Shown one piece after another: positions 26,927 through 35,289 of a DNA stretch of 64,000 nucleotides. The translations under genes were made by a program, and so were the position numbers. How positions within the stretch are numbered: the stretch's first letter is position 1; each line of letters starts with the position of its first letter. Source of the DNA: Rariloculus sp965263005 (GTDB lineage: Bacteria > Pseudomonadota > Gammaproteobacteria > Steroidobacterales > Rariloculaceae). The notes beneath the pieces were generated by a model. The model had not been told where the DNA came from and searched no databases. It saw only the letters and a list, made by a program, of their open reading frames with translations. The stretch covers positions 1,488,001-1,552,000 of the forward strand of contig NZ_OZ253579.1 in NCBI RefSeq assembly GCF_965263005.1, in the 5' to 3' direction.

Positions 26927-27617
26927 TCAGCCGCGCTGCAGCGCCGTTTCCGCCGGACCCGCTGCCGGAACCGCTTGCATCGTTTGCGTTGTGCCATTCG
27001 CGCTCTCGGGGCCGGTAACGTCGAGCGCCCGGCAGTCGGTGGTGAGCCATCCGAGTTGCACGGTGTCGCCCGGAAGCACCGCGCCATGTCCGACGATATT
27101 CGGAATCTTCACCACAAATGGCGAGCGACCCAACAATTCAGTGTGCAGGCGCAGATGGTCCCCCAGGAAGATCATGTCCAGCACCTTGGCCTCGAAGACG
27201 TTGGAATAGCGGCCCGGCGGGGGGTTCAGCGCTATGCGCTCGCGCCACGCTGTCGGCGACTTGCTGCTGAGAGGCGCGCCGCGCCTGCAACGGAAACGCG
27301 AGGTTCTCGGCAACGGTCATGTGAGGGAACAACGCATACTGCTGAAATACCACGCCGATATTTCTCTTGTGCGCCTTGATTTGCGCGATCGGCCGGTTCT
27401 TGAGGAAGATTTCGCCGGCCGTGGGGTGTTCAAACCCCGCCAGCATCTTCAGGCAAGTCGTCTTGCCGCATCCCGAAGGGCCGAGCAGCGTGACGAATTC
27501 GTCCTGGGGAATACGCAGATTGAAGTCGTCCACGGCCAACGTATGCCCGTCGTAACTCTTGCCGACACGGGAAAACTCGACGAAAGCGTCAGCGGTGGAC
27601 TTCGATCGGCGCTCCAT
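26927..27617 (-). pseudogene. Polyamine-type ABC ATPase, internal deletion and frameshift
   Basis: The N-terminal part reads normally from ATG 27617 through Walker A GPSGCGKTTC and the Q-loop FQQYALFPHMTVAENLAFPL. After SQQQVADSV the frame breaks. The other frame resumes with ERIALNPPPGRYSNVFEAKV and the TOBE-type C-terminal domain up to a stop at 26927. The signature motif, Walker B and switch histidine are missing, about 180 residues by family comparison. Without Walker B it cannot hydrolyse ATP. Confidence 0.85.
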
Positions 27618-27787
27618 GGCATATGCCCAAAGTCGAAAGTATGAGAATCCTGGTTCCGGTGGCGATCCAAACTTCGGCAGCGACAGCCAGCGAGCCCGGG
27701 TGCCGACCATTCAGGGAGCGTGTGTATACAATAGTGCCCATCATCGACGGGCAGCCCCGTCGCGGGCCACGAGCCGGGGAGACACTC

Positions 27788-29029
27788 ATGTACCAGTTAT
27801 GCCGCCATCTGCCGACCGCCGTCGTGCTTTGCATCAGTCTGCCGGTATGCGCGCAGACCTCGTTGCCCGATGGACCGGGCAAGGAGTTTGTCGAAGCCGC
27901 CTGCGTCGCGTGTCACCAGACCAACCTCATCGCGAACTCGGCCGGGTACACGCACGAGCGGTGGCGTAGCCTGATCGGCAAGATGATGGATCTTGAGGAG
28001 CCGCTGGTCGGCGACATCACGCAGTATCTCGCGGCGAACTTTCCGGAGAAATACGACCGCCGCCCGACGCTCGTGTCCGGCGACGCAAGAGTAACGTTCC
28101 TCGAGTGGGACGTGCCAACGCTAGGGCAGCGGCCGCGGGATCCGCTCATGACGCCCGACGGAATGATCTGGTGGGCCGGGATGTACGGCAGCCTGATTGG
28201 CCGGCTCGATCCGGGCACGGGCGAGATGACCGAATGGAAACTCGATCCGGAGGCGAGGCCACACAGCATCATCGACGACGCCGAAGGCAACATCTGGTAC
28301 ACGGGTAACGGCAACGGCACGATGGGAATGCTCGATCCGGAGACGGGCGAGATCACGGTTTATCCGATGCCCGACCCCGATGCACGCGATCCGCACACGC
28401 CGGTCGTGACGAACAACGGCGACATCTGGTTCACGCTGCAGAACAGCGACATGCTCGGCCGCCTAGTGCCCGATATGGGCGACATACGGCTGACCGGCAT
28501 GCCGACCGAGCGCGCCCGGCCGTACGGCATCAAGGAAGACTCCGACGGCATGATCTGGGTTGCCTATCGGGGCGCGCCGAAGATTGCCCGTATCGATCCG
28601 GATTCCTGGGAGATCGTGGAGTTCGCGACACCCAACCCCGATCCGCAATCGCACCACGGCAACTACTACATTCGGCGCCTTGCGATCGACAGCAATGACA
28701 CGATCTGGTACGTGGACTCGGGGCGCGGCTATCTCGGCCGTCTGGATCCCGAGACCGGCGAGACCAGGGAATGGCTGACGCCGAGCGGTCCCGGCTCGCA
28801 TCCTTACGCGATCGAGATCATCGATGACATCGTGTGGTTCAACGAATCCGCGCAGCGGCCGGACGTGCTCGTGCGCTTCGATCCTGAGACCGAGCAGTTC
28901 CAGAGCTGGGCCATCCCCTCGGGCGTCGGCATCATCCGCCATATGCGGGCAACGCACGACGGCAACCTCGTGATCCACCAGAGCAGCACGAACACCGTGG
29001 GCCTCGTGCTGATCGATCACGAAAGTTAG
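27788..29029 (+). CDS. Cytochrome c domain fused to a virginiamycin-B-lyase-like beta-propeller
   Basis: Secreted protein of 413 residues. A signal peptide (SLPVCA) is followed by a short cytochrome c-like domain with CVACH at residues 39-43. A seven-bladed Vgb/SMP-30-like propeller follows, with repeats such as MIWWAGMYGSLIGRLDPGTGEM, NIWYTGNGNGTMGMLDPETGEI and TIWYVDSGRGYLGRLDPETGE. The heme suggests a redox role rather than antibiotic lysis. The substrate is unknown. The ATG has a GGGGAG ribosome site eight bases upstream. Confidence 0.85.
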   Translation: MYQLCRHLPTAVVLCISLPVCAQTSLPDGPGKEFVEAACVACHQTNLIANSAGYTHERWRSLIGKMMDLEEPLVGDITQYLAANFPEKYDRRPTLVSGDARVTFLEWDVPTLGQRPRDPLMTPDGMIWWAGMYGSLIGRLDPGTGEMTEWKLDPEARPHSIIDDAEGNIWYTGNGNGTMGMLDPETGEITVYPMPDPDARDPHTPVVTNNGDIWFTLQNSDMLGRLVPDMGDIRLTGMPTERARPYGIKEDSDGMIWVAYRGAPKIARIDPDSWEIVEFATPNPDPQSHHGNYYIRRLAIDSNDTIWYVDSGRGYLGRLDPETGETREWLTPSGPGSHPYAIEIIDDIVWFNESAQRPDVLVRFDPETEQFQSWAIPSGVGIIRHMRATHDGNLVIHQSSTNTVGLVLIDHES

Positions 29030-29135
29030 GGGCTGGTCGCGCTCTTGAGTCTGCGGGAACCGGCGTTTCGGGCGACAGCAGGCACGGGCGACAACCGGTT
29101 CGGGTTCATACGGCACCGGGACCGTCACGGGCACG

Positions 29136-29708
29136 CTACAGCTCAGTCGTTAGCTGGCCGGCCTGGGGCTCCTCCCGCGGGGCGAGATAGCGCAGATACT
29201 CCTCCTCGAAGCTCAACAGCGTCGAGTCGGTCATCCTGTCGATGTAGAGCTTGCCGTCGAGATGGTCGAACTCGTGCTGGAATACCGTGGCGAGGAACCC
29301 CGTGAGTTCGAGTTCGCCTGTGCCGCCTTGCTCGTTCGTATAGCGGACCTTGATGTGCTGCGGGCGCTCGACGAACCCGCGCAAGCCCGGTACCGAGAGG
29401 CACCCTTCCCAGTAGCCGCGTGTTTCGGGCGCGACGACCTCAACGACAGGATTGACGAACACCGTCAGCGGCATGGGGGGTATGTCGCCGTAGCGGCTGG
29501 CCCCCCCGGGGATATCGATGATCGCGAGCCGGACGGATTCCGCCACCTGCGGCGCGGCGAGGCCGATGCCGCTGTAGTCGTGCAGCGTATCGATCATGTC
29601 CGCGAGGAGCAGGCGAAAGGGCGCGCTGCCTATCTCGTCGGGCGCAAGCGGACGGGCCGCCTGACGCAGCACCGGGTCTCCCATGCGAACGATCTTTCTT
29701 ACCGCCAT
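29136..29708 (-). CDS. def: Peptide deformylase
   Basis: Cytosolic metalloenzyme that removes the N-formyl group from nascent proteins. The 190-residue product has all three family motifs in order: GIGLAAPQV, EGCLSVPG with the metal-binding cysteine, and QHEFDHLDG with the two metal histidines and catalytic glutamate. No fmt or sun gene is nearby, so it is likely a second or stand-alone copy. The start MAVRKIVRMGDPVLR is typical for the family. An inverted-repeat element lies 23 bp upstream. Confidence 0.96.
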   Translation of the reverse strand: MAVRKIVRMGDPVLRQAARPLAPDEIGSAPFRLLLADMIDTLHDYSGIGLAAPQVAESVRLAIIDIPGGASRYGDIPPMPLTVFVNPVVEVVAPETRGYWEGCLSVPGLRGFVERPQHIKVRYTNEQGGTGELELTGFLATVFQHEFDHLDGKLYIDRMTDSTLLSFEEEYLRYLAPREEPQAGQLTTEL

Positions 29709-29730
29709 GGCATCGAACGTTAACGGAGCA

Positions 29731-29827
29731 GGCAGCCCGTGGCAAAAACCCCGATGCATGGGGCGGAGGACCGCCTCGCCGAAGACGGCCGATCAGGTGC
29801 GACGTGCGGTTTTTTCACGGGCTGCTA
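29731..29827 (+). repeat. Stop-codon-linked inverted-repeat family, copy C (complete)
   Basis: The left arm GGCAGCCCGTGGCAAAAACCCC and right arm GCGGTTTTTTCACGGGCTGCTA are near-complementary over about 24 bases. The core (GCATGGGGCGG, ACCGCCTCGCCGAAGACGG, TGATCAGGTGCGACG-like) matches copy F. Its right end (29825-29827) is the TAG stop of the minus-strand START-domain gene. It could act as a terminator for that gene. Confidence 0.75.
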
Positions 29828-30529
29828 GTCGGCGGTCGCGCTCGGTTCGACCGGCGGCGGTTCCTCGACGAAGGCAAACTGTGCGGACTGGTACTTCGCT
29901 TTGCCGATGACCTCCCGCATGCCGCGCAGGCTCCGATAGGGCGCTTGCCCGATGAACATCTCCTGAAACCTGGCAAGTACTCCGGACGACACGCCGCCGC
30001 CGGGATCGGCAAAGCCGCGAAACTCGATTTGCGTGCGGCCGTCGGGCAGCGGCGTGAACGTCCACGACGACTCGATCACGGGCATTCTGATGTAACGCTC
30101 GTCTTCGGGACGGTAGTCAGGGACACCCACAGCCTGCACCGAGAGCACGTACGTTTCCGGGTCCTGTTCCAGGCTCGTGTGCAGGACGATGTCGCGGTCC
30201 CGGAGCGGCCAGGGCATGGTGTTGATCGAATACCAGTAACTCTCGGTATCGTTGACCCGCTGGATCGGTGTGATCTCGCGCGTCCGGTACAGCCAGTCCG
30301 GCATCGTTTCGAAGTCCTCGAACAATGCCACGAAGGCGCTGAGCCGGCTTTGCAGGTGGGTGACGCCGCGAAACTCCAGGTAGCCGTCCGGCCGCGCGCG
30401 CTCGTGGATGACGATGTCACGCCGCGAGTCCTCCCTGCGCAGCGTCCAATCCTGGCCGTGCGCGGGCAACGCGGCGAGTAGCGCCAGCGCAGCCGCGAAC
30501 GCGCCGAGCGTGTTTGTCCTTCTGCTCAC
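29825..30529 (-). CDS. Exported START-domain lipid-binding-like protein
   Basis: The 234-residue product has a signal peptide (ALLAALPAHGQ) and a START/Bet v1-like domain. The conserved segments are VFVALFEDFETMPDWLYR-like, SYWYSINTMPWPLRDRD and ESSWTFTPLPDGRTQIEFRG. Such proteins bind hydrophobic ligands, but the ligand here is unknown. The start codon is probably GTG at 30529. Its TAG stop coincides with the end of repeat copy C. Proline- and glutamate-rich residues close the C-terminus. Confidence 0.8.
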   Translation of the reverse strand: MSRRTNTLGAFAAALALLAALPAHGQDWTLRREDSRRDIVIHERARPDGYLEFRGVTHLQSRLSAFVALFEDFETMPDWLYRTREITPIQRVNDTESYWYSINTMPWPLRDRDIVLHTSLEQDPETYVLSVQAVGVPDYRPEDERYIRMPVIESSWTFTPLPDGRTQIEFRGFADPGGGVSSGVLARFQEMFIGQAPYRSLRGMREVIGKAKYQSAQFAFVEEPPPVEPSATAD

Positions 30530-30718
30530 GATTGCACGATTTTACAAAAGCGCCCACGAAAGACCATCCATGCATGCAGGCGGCTCGATCCGTCCGTTGA
30601 CAAATCACCGTCGCCCGGGGCGGAGGCCGCAACGCCTGCCCCAGCGGTTGTGTGCCAAGGCGCCATGACGGCACAATTGGCGTGCCCAAAGCGATGATCC
30701 CGGCGCGCGGAACGATTA

Positions 30719-31342
30719 ATGACCCAGGTAGCTGACGAGAAACACAAACGACCTCCGTTCGGCGAGCGCCGTCGCGTGCTGCGCGGGCTGTGTGCGCTCG
30801 GACTCGGGCTGCCGGCTGCCGCGCAGGCCCAGAGCGCGGACGGTACGGCGTCGCAGCCGGTCGAGAACGACCGGCTCGTCTTCGCGTTTGGCGAACGCGC
30901 GGGCCAGGTGATCGCACCGCGGGACGTTGAGTTCGGCGTGGAGCAAGTCTTGAGCTACCCGATGGACCCGGTCACGGGCGAGGTCCGTAACGGCACGCGC
31001 CTGAATCAACTCGTGCTCGTGCACGTCGATCCCATGGGCCTCTCCGAGCAGACGCGCGCTCGCGCCGTCGACGGCATCGTGGCTTACTCGGGCGTATGCA
31101 CGCACACGGGCTGCGACGTGACCGACTGGGACATGCAGACGAATCGATTTCAGTGCCCGTGCCACGAGTCCCAGTTCGATCCCAGCGACGGCGCCCGGGT
31201 CGTCGGCGGACCGGCACCGTGGCAGCTTGCCGCCTTGCCGTTGAAACTCGTCGACGACGTGCTCGCGGTCGCAGGCGAATTCGAAGGGCGCGTGGGCTTT
31301 CAGCAACCCGGGCTCGATCCACTTGGCGGGCTTGGCATTTGA
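30719..31342 (+). CDS. Rieske [2Fe-2S] protein with Tat-like signal
   Basis: Exported iron-sulfur protein of 207 residues. The N-terminus GERRRVLRGLCALGLGL resembles a twin-arginine signal. The Rieske site is CTHTGC and CPCHESQF with both cysteine-histidine pairs intact. It is not accompanied by cytochrome b genes. It lies 20 bp upstream of a PQQ dehydrogenase gene in the same direction, so it may be the electron acceptor for that enzyme, which is an inference. A 190 bp spacer to the divergent START gene contains TGTGCC/GGCACA half-sites (about 30650-30675) that could bind a regulator. Confidence 0.87.
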   Translation: MTQVADEKHKRPPFGERRRVLRGLCALGLGLPAAAQAQSADGTASQPVENDRLVFAFGERAGQVIAPRDVEFGVEQVLSYPMDPVTGEVRNGTRLNQLVLVHVDPMGLSEQTRARAVDGIVAYSGVCTHTGCDVTDWDMQTNRFQCPCHESQFDPSDGARVVGGPAPWQLAALPLKLVDDVLAVAGEFEGRVGFQQPGLDPLGGLGI

Positions 31343-31361
31343 ACGGTCTGGAGACAATCGA

Positions 31362-33089
31362 ATGAATGATCGAAGCGGATATTGCCTCGCGCTTGGCGCT
31401 CTCTTGCTCGGCCTGAGCCCGCTTCACGGCGCGGCACAAGGCGTCGTGGACTACAGCCCGGTCACCGATGAGCGGCTCAGGAACCCCGAGCCGGGCAATT
31501 GGCTCATGTACCGCCGCACGTACGACGGCTGGGGTTACTCGCCGCTCGATCAAATCGACACCGGCAGCGTCACCGATCTCGTGCCCGTGTGGACCGTGTC
31601 CACGGGCATGACCGAGGGACACCAGTCGCCGCCGATCGTCAACGACGGTGTCATGTTCGTTACGACCCCCCTCAATACGATCCTCGCGCTCGATGCGGCG
31701 ACAGGCGATACGCTATGGCAGTATCGCCGCCAGATGCCGTTCGATATTCGCCTCGGCCATCCGACCAACCGCGGCGTCGCGCTCTATGCGGACAAGCTCT
31801 ACATGGCAACGTCCGACACGAACGTCATCGCCCTCGACGCTGCCACCGGCGAGGTCGTCTGGGAGACGCCGGTCGAGGACTATAACGGCGGCTACTACAT
31901 GACGATGGCGCCGCTCGCTGCCAACGGCAAGATCATGGTCGGCGTGTCGGGCGGCGAGCGTGGCATCCGCGGCTTCGTCGCGGCACTCGATGCCGAGACG
32001 GGCGAGGAAGTCTGGAAGGCCTACACGATTCCCGGTCCGGGCGAGTTCGGCAACGACACGTGGCCCGGAGATTCCTGGCAAACGGGCGGTGCGCCGACCT
32101 GGATAACGGGCACCTACGATCCCGCGCTCAACCAATCCTATTGGGGGACGGGGAACCCGGGACCGTGGATCGGCGATGCGCGCCCCGGCGACAATCTCTA
32201 TGCGAACTCCGTGGTCGCGCTCGATGTCGACAGCGGCGAGTTGAAGGGCTATCACCAGTACCACTGGAACGGGTCGTGGGACTGGGACGAGGTGTCCGCA
32301 CCGTTGCTCATCGATATCACCCGGGGCGGGCGGCGCATCCCGAGTCTCGTGCATGCCGGCCGCAACGGCTACCTGTGGCTGCTCGAACGGAGTTCTGAAG
32401 GCATCGGCTTCATCGACGCCGAGCCCTACGTTCATCACAACGTTTTTACCCGCCTCGATCCGGAAACCGGTCGTCCCGAGTACGACATGGACCGCAAGCC
32501 CGGTCTCGGCAAGGTCGCGAGCTATTGCCCGTCGCTGCACGGCGGCAAGAACTGGCCTCCGGCCGCTTACAACCCGATCACCGGATTGTTCTACATCCCG
32601 GCCAACAACAACCTGTGCACGTCGATGTCCGGCGTGGAAGTCGAGTACCGGCGCGGTCAGCAGTTCACGGGCACGGACAACAGGGGTTCGAGCATGGTCG
32701 AAGGCGCCGAGCACGTCGGCGAGCTGCAGGCATGGGATCTGAACAGCGGTGAGCGCGTCTGGACGCGGGAGTTCGGCGAATTCAGCAACTGGGGACCGAT
32801 CCTGACGACCGCCGGCGGGCTCGTATTCTCGGGCGGTACAGCCGATCGCTACTTTCGCGCCTTCGATGCCGAGACGGGCGAACTGTTGTGGCGGCAGCGG
32901 CTGAACTCCGGGATCACCGGCGTGCCGTCGTCGTTCGCGGTCGACGGTATCCAGTACATCGCCGTACAGTCCGGCTGGGGCGTGGACGCCGCGGGCTCGC
33001 AGCGCCGCGTCGATGGCTTTTTCGGCAATCCCGAGACGATCGTGCCGCAGGGCGGCGTCGTCTGGGTCTTCGCGCTGCCGCAGGATTGA
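31362..33089 (+). CDS. PQQ-dependent dehydrogenase-type propeller enzyme, operon with Rieske protein
   Basis: Periplasmic quinoprotein of 575 residues, paralogous to the product of 21412-23145. It has the shared start NWLMYRRTYDGWGYSPLDQI and GGKNWPPAAYNPITGLFYIP. At the active-site position it reads GSWDWDEV with a D-x-D pair, and no vicinal Cys-Cys is visible. A signal peptide ends near HGAAQG. There is no heme domain, and the upstream Rieske gene is the closest redox partner. GGAG lies well placed before the ATG. The last codons are part of a tandem repeat. Confidence 0.87.
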   Translation: MNDRSGYCLALGALLLGLSPLHGAAQGVVDYSPVTDERLRNPEPGNWLMYRRTYDGWGYSPLDQIDTGSVTDLVPVWTVSTGMTEGHQSPPIVNDGVMFVTTPLNTILALDAATGDTLWQYRRQMPFDIRLGHPTNRGVALYADKLYMATSDTNVIALDAATGEVVWETPVEDYNGGYYMTMAPLAANGKIMVGVSGGERGIRGFVAALDAETGEEVWKAYTIPGPGEFGNDTWPGDSWQTGGAPTWITGTYDPALNQSYWGTGNPGPWIGDARPGDNLYANSVVALDVDSGELKGYHQYHWNGSWDWDEVSAPLLIDITRGGRRIPSLVHAGRNGYLWLLERSSEGIGFIDAEPYVHHNVFTRLDPETGRPEYDMDRKPGLGKVASYCPSLHGGKNWPPAAYNPITGLFYIPANNNLCTSMSGVEVEYRRGQQFTGTDNRGSSMVEGAEHVGELQAWDLNSGERVWTREFGEFSNWGPILTTAGGLVFSGGTADRYFRAFDAETGELLWRQRLNSGITGVPSSFAVDGIQYIAVQSGWGVDAAGSQRRVDGFFGNPETIVPQGGVVWVFALPQD

Positions 33090-33213
33090 TGCGCGCTGTG
33101 GCGCAGTTGATTCGCGCTGCCACGGGGTAAATTCGCGCTGCGGCGGATTAGGCCCGCGCTGCTGCGCAGTCGATGCGCGCTGACGCACAGATAACACGCG
33201 GTGCCGCCGAGTC
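33067..33213 (+). repeat. Degenerate ~21 bp tandem repeat beginning inside the PQQ gene 3' end
   Basis: Seven units share a CGCGCTG core: TTCGCGCTGCCGCAGGAT (the gene's last codons), GATGCGCGCTGTGGCGCAG, GATTCGCGCTGCCACGGGG, ATTCGCGCTGCGGCGGATT, GCCCGCGCTGCTGCGCAGTC, GATGCGCGCTGACGCACAG and ACACGCGGTGCCGCCGAGTC. The period is 20-22 bp. The first unit encodes the C-terminus FALPQD, so the array seems to have grown from the coding end. Confidence 0.7.
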
Positions 33214-33271
33214 AACAAACATGGGCGCGATCGGTCGATGACCACGGTCGCGGAAAACGGGTGATGGACCG

Positions 33272-35101
33272 ATGAGATATTCGCTTGCCGCGGCCTGCCT
33301 TGCGCTTCTGGGGAGTGCGCACCCGGCCATCGCCCAGGCACCTGACGGCGAGTCGGTTTTTCTGACGCACTGCGCGTCGTGTCACGTGAATCCGCCCGAG
33401 GAGAACATACCGACTGTCGAGGCCATGTCCGTGCTGACGCCGAATGCCGTCGTCGAATCGTTGACGCAAGGAAACATGCGCATCCAGGGCGAGCCGCTTG
33501 GCGCTGCCGAGCGCGCGTCGGTCGCGGAGTATCTGACGGGCCGCCGGCTCAGCGAGAGCGTCGCGAATTTCAGCGCGGGCCTCTGCCAGGATTCGCCTCC
33601 GTTTCCGACGCTTGCGCCCGGCACGATCTGGAACGGCTGGGGGCCGGATACGCGCAACACGCGGTTTCAGCCCGACACAGGTGGACTGACAGCCGGCGAC
33701 GTGCCGAAGCTCCGGCTGAAGTGGGCTTTCGGTATTCCCGATGTGACGCAGTCGCGCGCGCAGCCGGCGGTGATCGGCGGGCGCGTTTTCATGGGCAGCA
33801 TGTCGGGCGCCGTATACGCGCTCGACGCGGCCACGGGCTGCACGTACTGGACGTTCGAGGCCGAGGCCGGCGTCAGGACCGCGATTTCCGTCGGTCCCGT
33901 GGAATCGGGCTACGCGGCCTATTTCGCCGATGCCGAGGCCAGAGCCTACGCCGTGGACACACGAACGGGCGAGAAACTCTGGTCCTACAAGGTCGACGAC
34001 CACTCGGCCGCGCGGTCGACGGGCTCGCCGACGCTGTTTGATGGCCGGCTCTACGTCGTGACCTCCGGCGTCTCGGAGGAGACGGCGGCGGCGATGCCCG
34101 ACTACGAGTGCTGCACGTTTCGCGGCAGTCTGACGGCGCTCGACGCGGAGACCGGCGAGGTCGTCTGGAAGACATACACGGTGTCCGAGCCTCAACCGCG
34201 CGGCAAGAGTGCGAGCGGCGCCCAGCTTTGGGGGCCTGCCGGCGTCGCCATCTGGAGCGCGCCGACCGCCGATCCGAGGCGCGGCATGATCTACGCAGCG
34301 TCGGGCAACGCCTATGCCGACCCTGCGCCCGGCACGAGTGACGCGATCATTGCCTTTTCGATCGAGACGGGCGAGATCGAGTGGATCAATCAGGTCATAC
34401 CGGGCGGCGATATCTGGATCCTCGGCTGCAATGCACAATCCACGGGCGGCAACGACGGCGAGGGCGACAACCCTAACTGCCCCGAGGACGTCGGGCCGGA
34501 CTTCGACTTTTCGGCTTCTCCGGGTCTGATCACGCTGGCCGACGGCCGTGACCTGCTTGTCGTAACGCAGAAATCAGGCGTCGGCTACGCACTCGATCCC
34601 GACCGCGAAGGCGCCGTCGTCTGGGAGTACCGTTGGGGTCGCGGAAGTCCGGTCGGCGGTGTCTGGGGGTCGACGACCGATGGCGAACGCGCTTACTTCG
34701 CTGTCGCGGATCAGTTCACGCCGGCGCCCGGCGGACTGCACGCCGTCGACGTTGTCACCGGCGAGCGCGTCTGGGACCGGCCGCCGGAGCCGACGCTGTG
34801 CGCGGACGGTCGGGGGTGCAGCGCGGCCCAATCGGCGGCGTTGACGTCGATTCCGGGTGTCGTGTTTTCCGGGTCCGCCGACGGCGGCATGCGAGCCTAC
34901 GCCGCGCGGACGGGCGACATCATCTGGGCTTTCGACACGAACCGGAATTTCGACACCGTCAACGGCGTTGCAGCCAATGGGGGCTCCATGGATGGACCCG
35001 GCCCGGTCGTCGCAGGCGGCATGCTGTTTGTCACCTCAGGCAATGGCGGCATCGTCGGGACGCCGGGCAACGTGCTACTGGCGTTCGAACCCGCCGAATA
35101 G
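33272..35101 (+). CDS. Quinohemoprotein of the polyvinyl-alcohol-dehydrogenase type
   Basis: Secreted 609-residue protein with a signal peptide (GSAHPAIAQ) and an N-terminal cytochrome c domain (CASCH at residues 34-38, with a methionine ligand candidate in NMRIQG). A PQQ propeller follows, with GWGPDTRNTRFQPDTGGLT, repeated VYALDAATGCTYWTFEAE-like blades and TGCNAQ-type cysteine-rich loops. The order heme then propeller is that of PVA dehydrogenase, the reverse of typical quinohemoprotein alcohol dehydrogenases. The actual substrate is not evident. It follows the Rieske/PQQ pair on the same strand. Confidence 0.85.
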   Translation: MRYSLAAACLALLGSAHPAIAQAPDGESVFLTHCASCHVNPPEENIPTVEAMSVLTPNAVVESLTQGNMRIQGEPLGAAERASVAEYLTGRRLSESVANFSAGLCQDSPPFPTLAPGTIWNGWGPDTRNTRFQPDTGGLTAGDVPKLRLKWAFGIPDVTQSRAQPAVIGGRVFMGSMSGAVYALDAATGCTYWTFEAEAGVRTAISVGPVESGYAAYFADAEARAYAVDTRTGEKLWSYKVDDHSAARSTGSPTLFDGRLYVVTSGVSEETAAAMPDYECCTFRGSLTALDAETGEVVWKTYTVSEPQPRGKSASGAQLWGPAGVAIWSAPTADPRRGMIYAASGNAYADPAPGTSDAIIAFSIETGEIEWINQVIPGGDIWILGCNAQSTGGNDGEGDNPNCPEDVGPDFDFSASPGLITLADGRDLLVVTQKSGVGYALDPDREGAVVWEYRWGRGSPVGGVWGSTTDGERAYFAVADQFTPAPGGLHAVDVVTGERVWDRPPEPTLCADGRGCSAAQSAALTSIPGVVFSGSADGGMRAYAARTGDIIWAFDTNRNFDTVNGVAANGGSMDGPGPVVAGGMLFVTSGNGGIVGTPGNVLLAFEPAE

Positions 35102-35143
35102 GCGCGATGCCGACCGCGTTGTGCCTTCGTGGATGAGCAAGCC

Positions 35144-35219
35144 ATGGACGAATCCACAAACGTTTTCGGCGAAGTGCTCGAAACGTGCAGTGACGATCCC
35201 ACGACCGGATTCTTCAGGG
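35144..35219 (+). pseudogene. DUF2237 gene, 5' fragment
   Basis: The first 25 codons (MDESTNVFGEVLETCSDD and PTTGFFRD) match the intact DUF2237 gene at 39760 with about 10 differences in 78 bases counted by eye. The similarity stops at about 35220, where transposase sequence on the other strand begins. It marks the left edge of the accessory island. Confidence 0.8.
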
Positions 35220-35276
35220 ATCGTCAGGCATTGCCGCGTGTACTCGTCGATCACGGTGAGGATGCGAAATGCCGGG
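35217..35276 (-). pseudogene. IS3-family transposase fragment
   Basis: The minus strand encodes PAFRILTVIDEYTRQCLTI, the well-known DDE-domain segment of IS3-family OrfB (rIlnVvDdyTReCLaI). Only about 20 codons remain, squeezed between the DUF2237 fragment and the IS1380-like fragment. Confidence 0.75.
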
Positions 35277-35289
35277 AGTTACGACACCT

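Noticed and set aside
30597..30602. TTGACA as a -35 box for the Rieske gene
   Set aside because: No -10-like hexamer lies 16-18 bp downstream.
33067..33213. Possible CRISPR array
   Set aside because: The period is only about 21 bp with no spacers of separate sequence and no cas genes nearby, so it is a degenerate tandem repeat.
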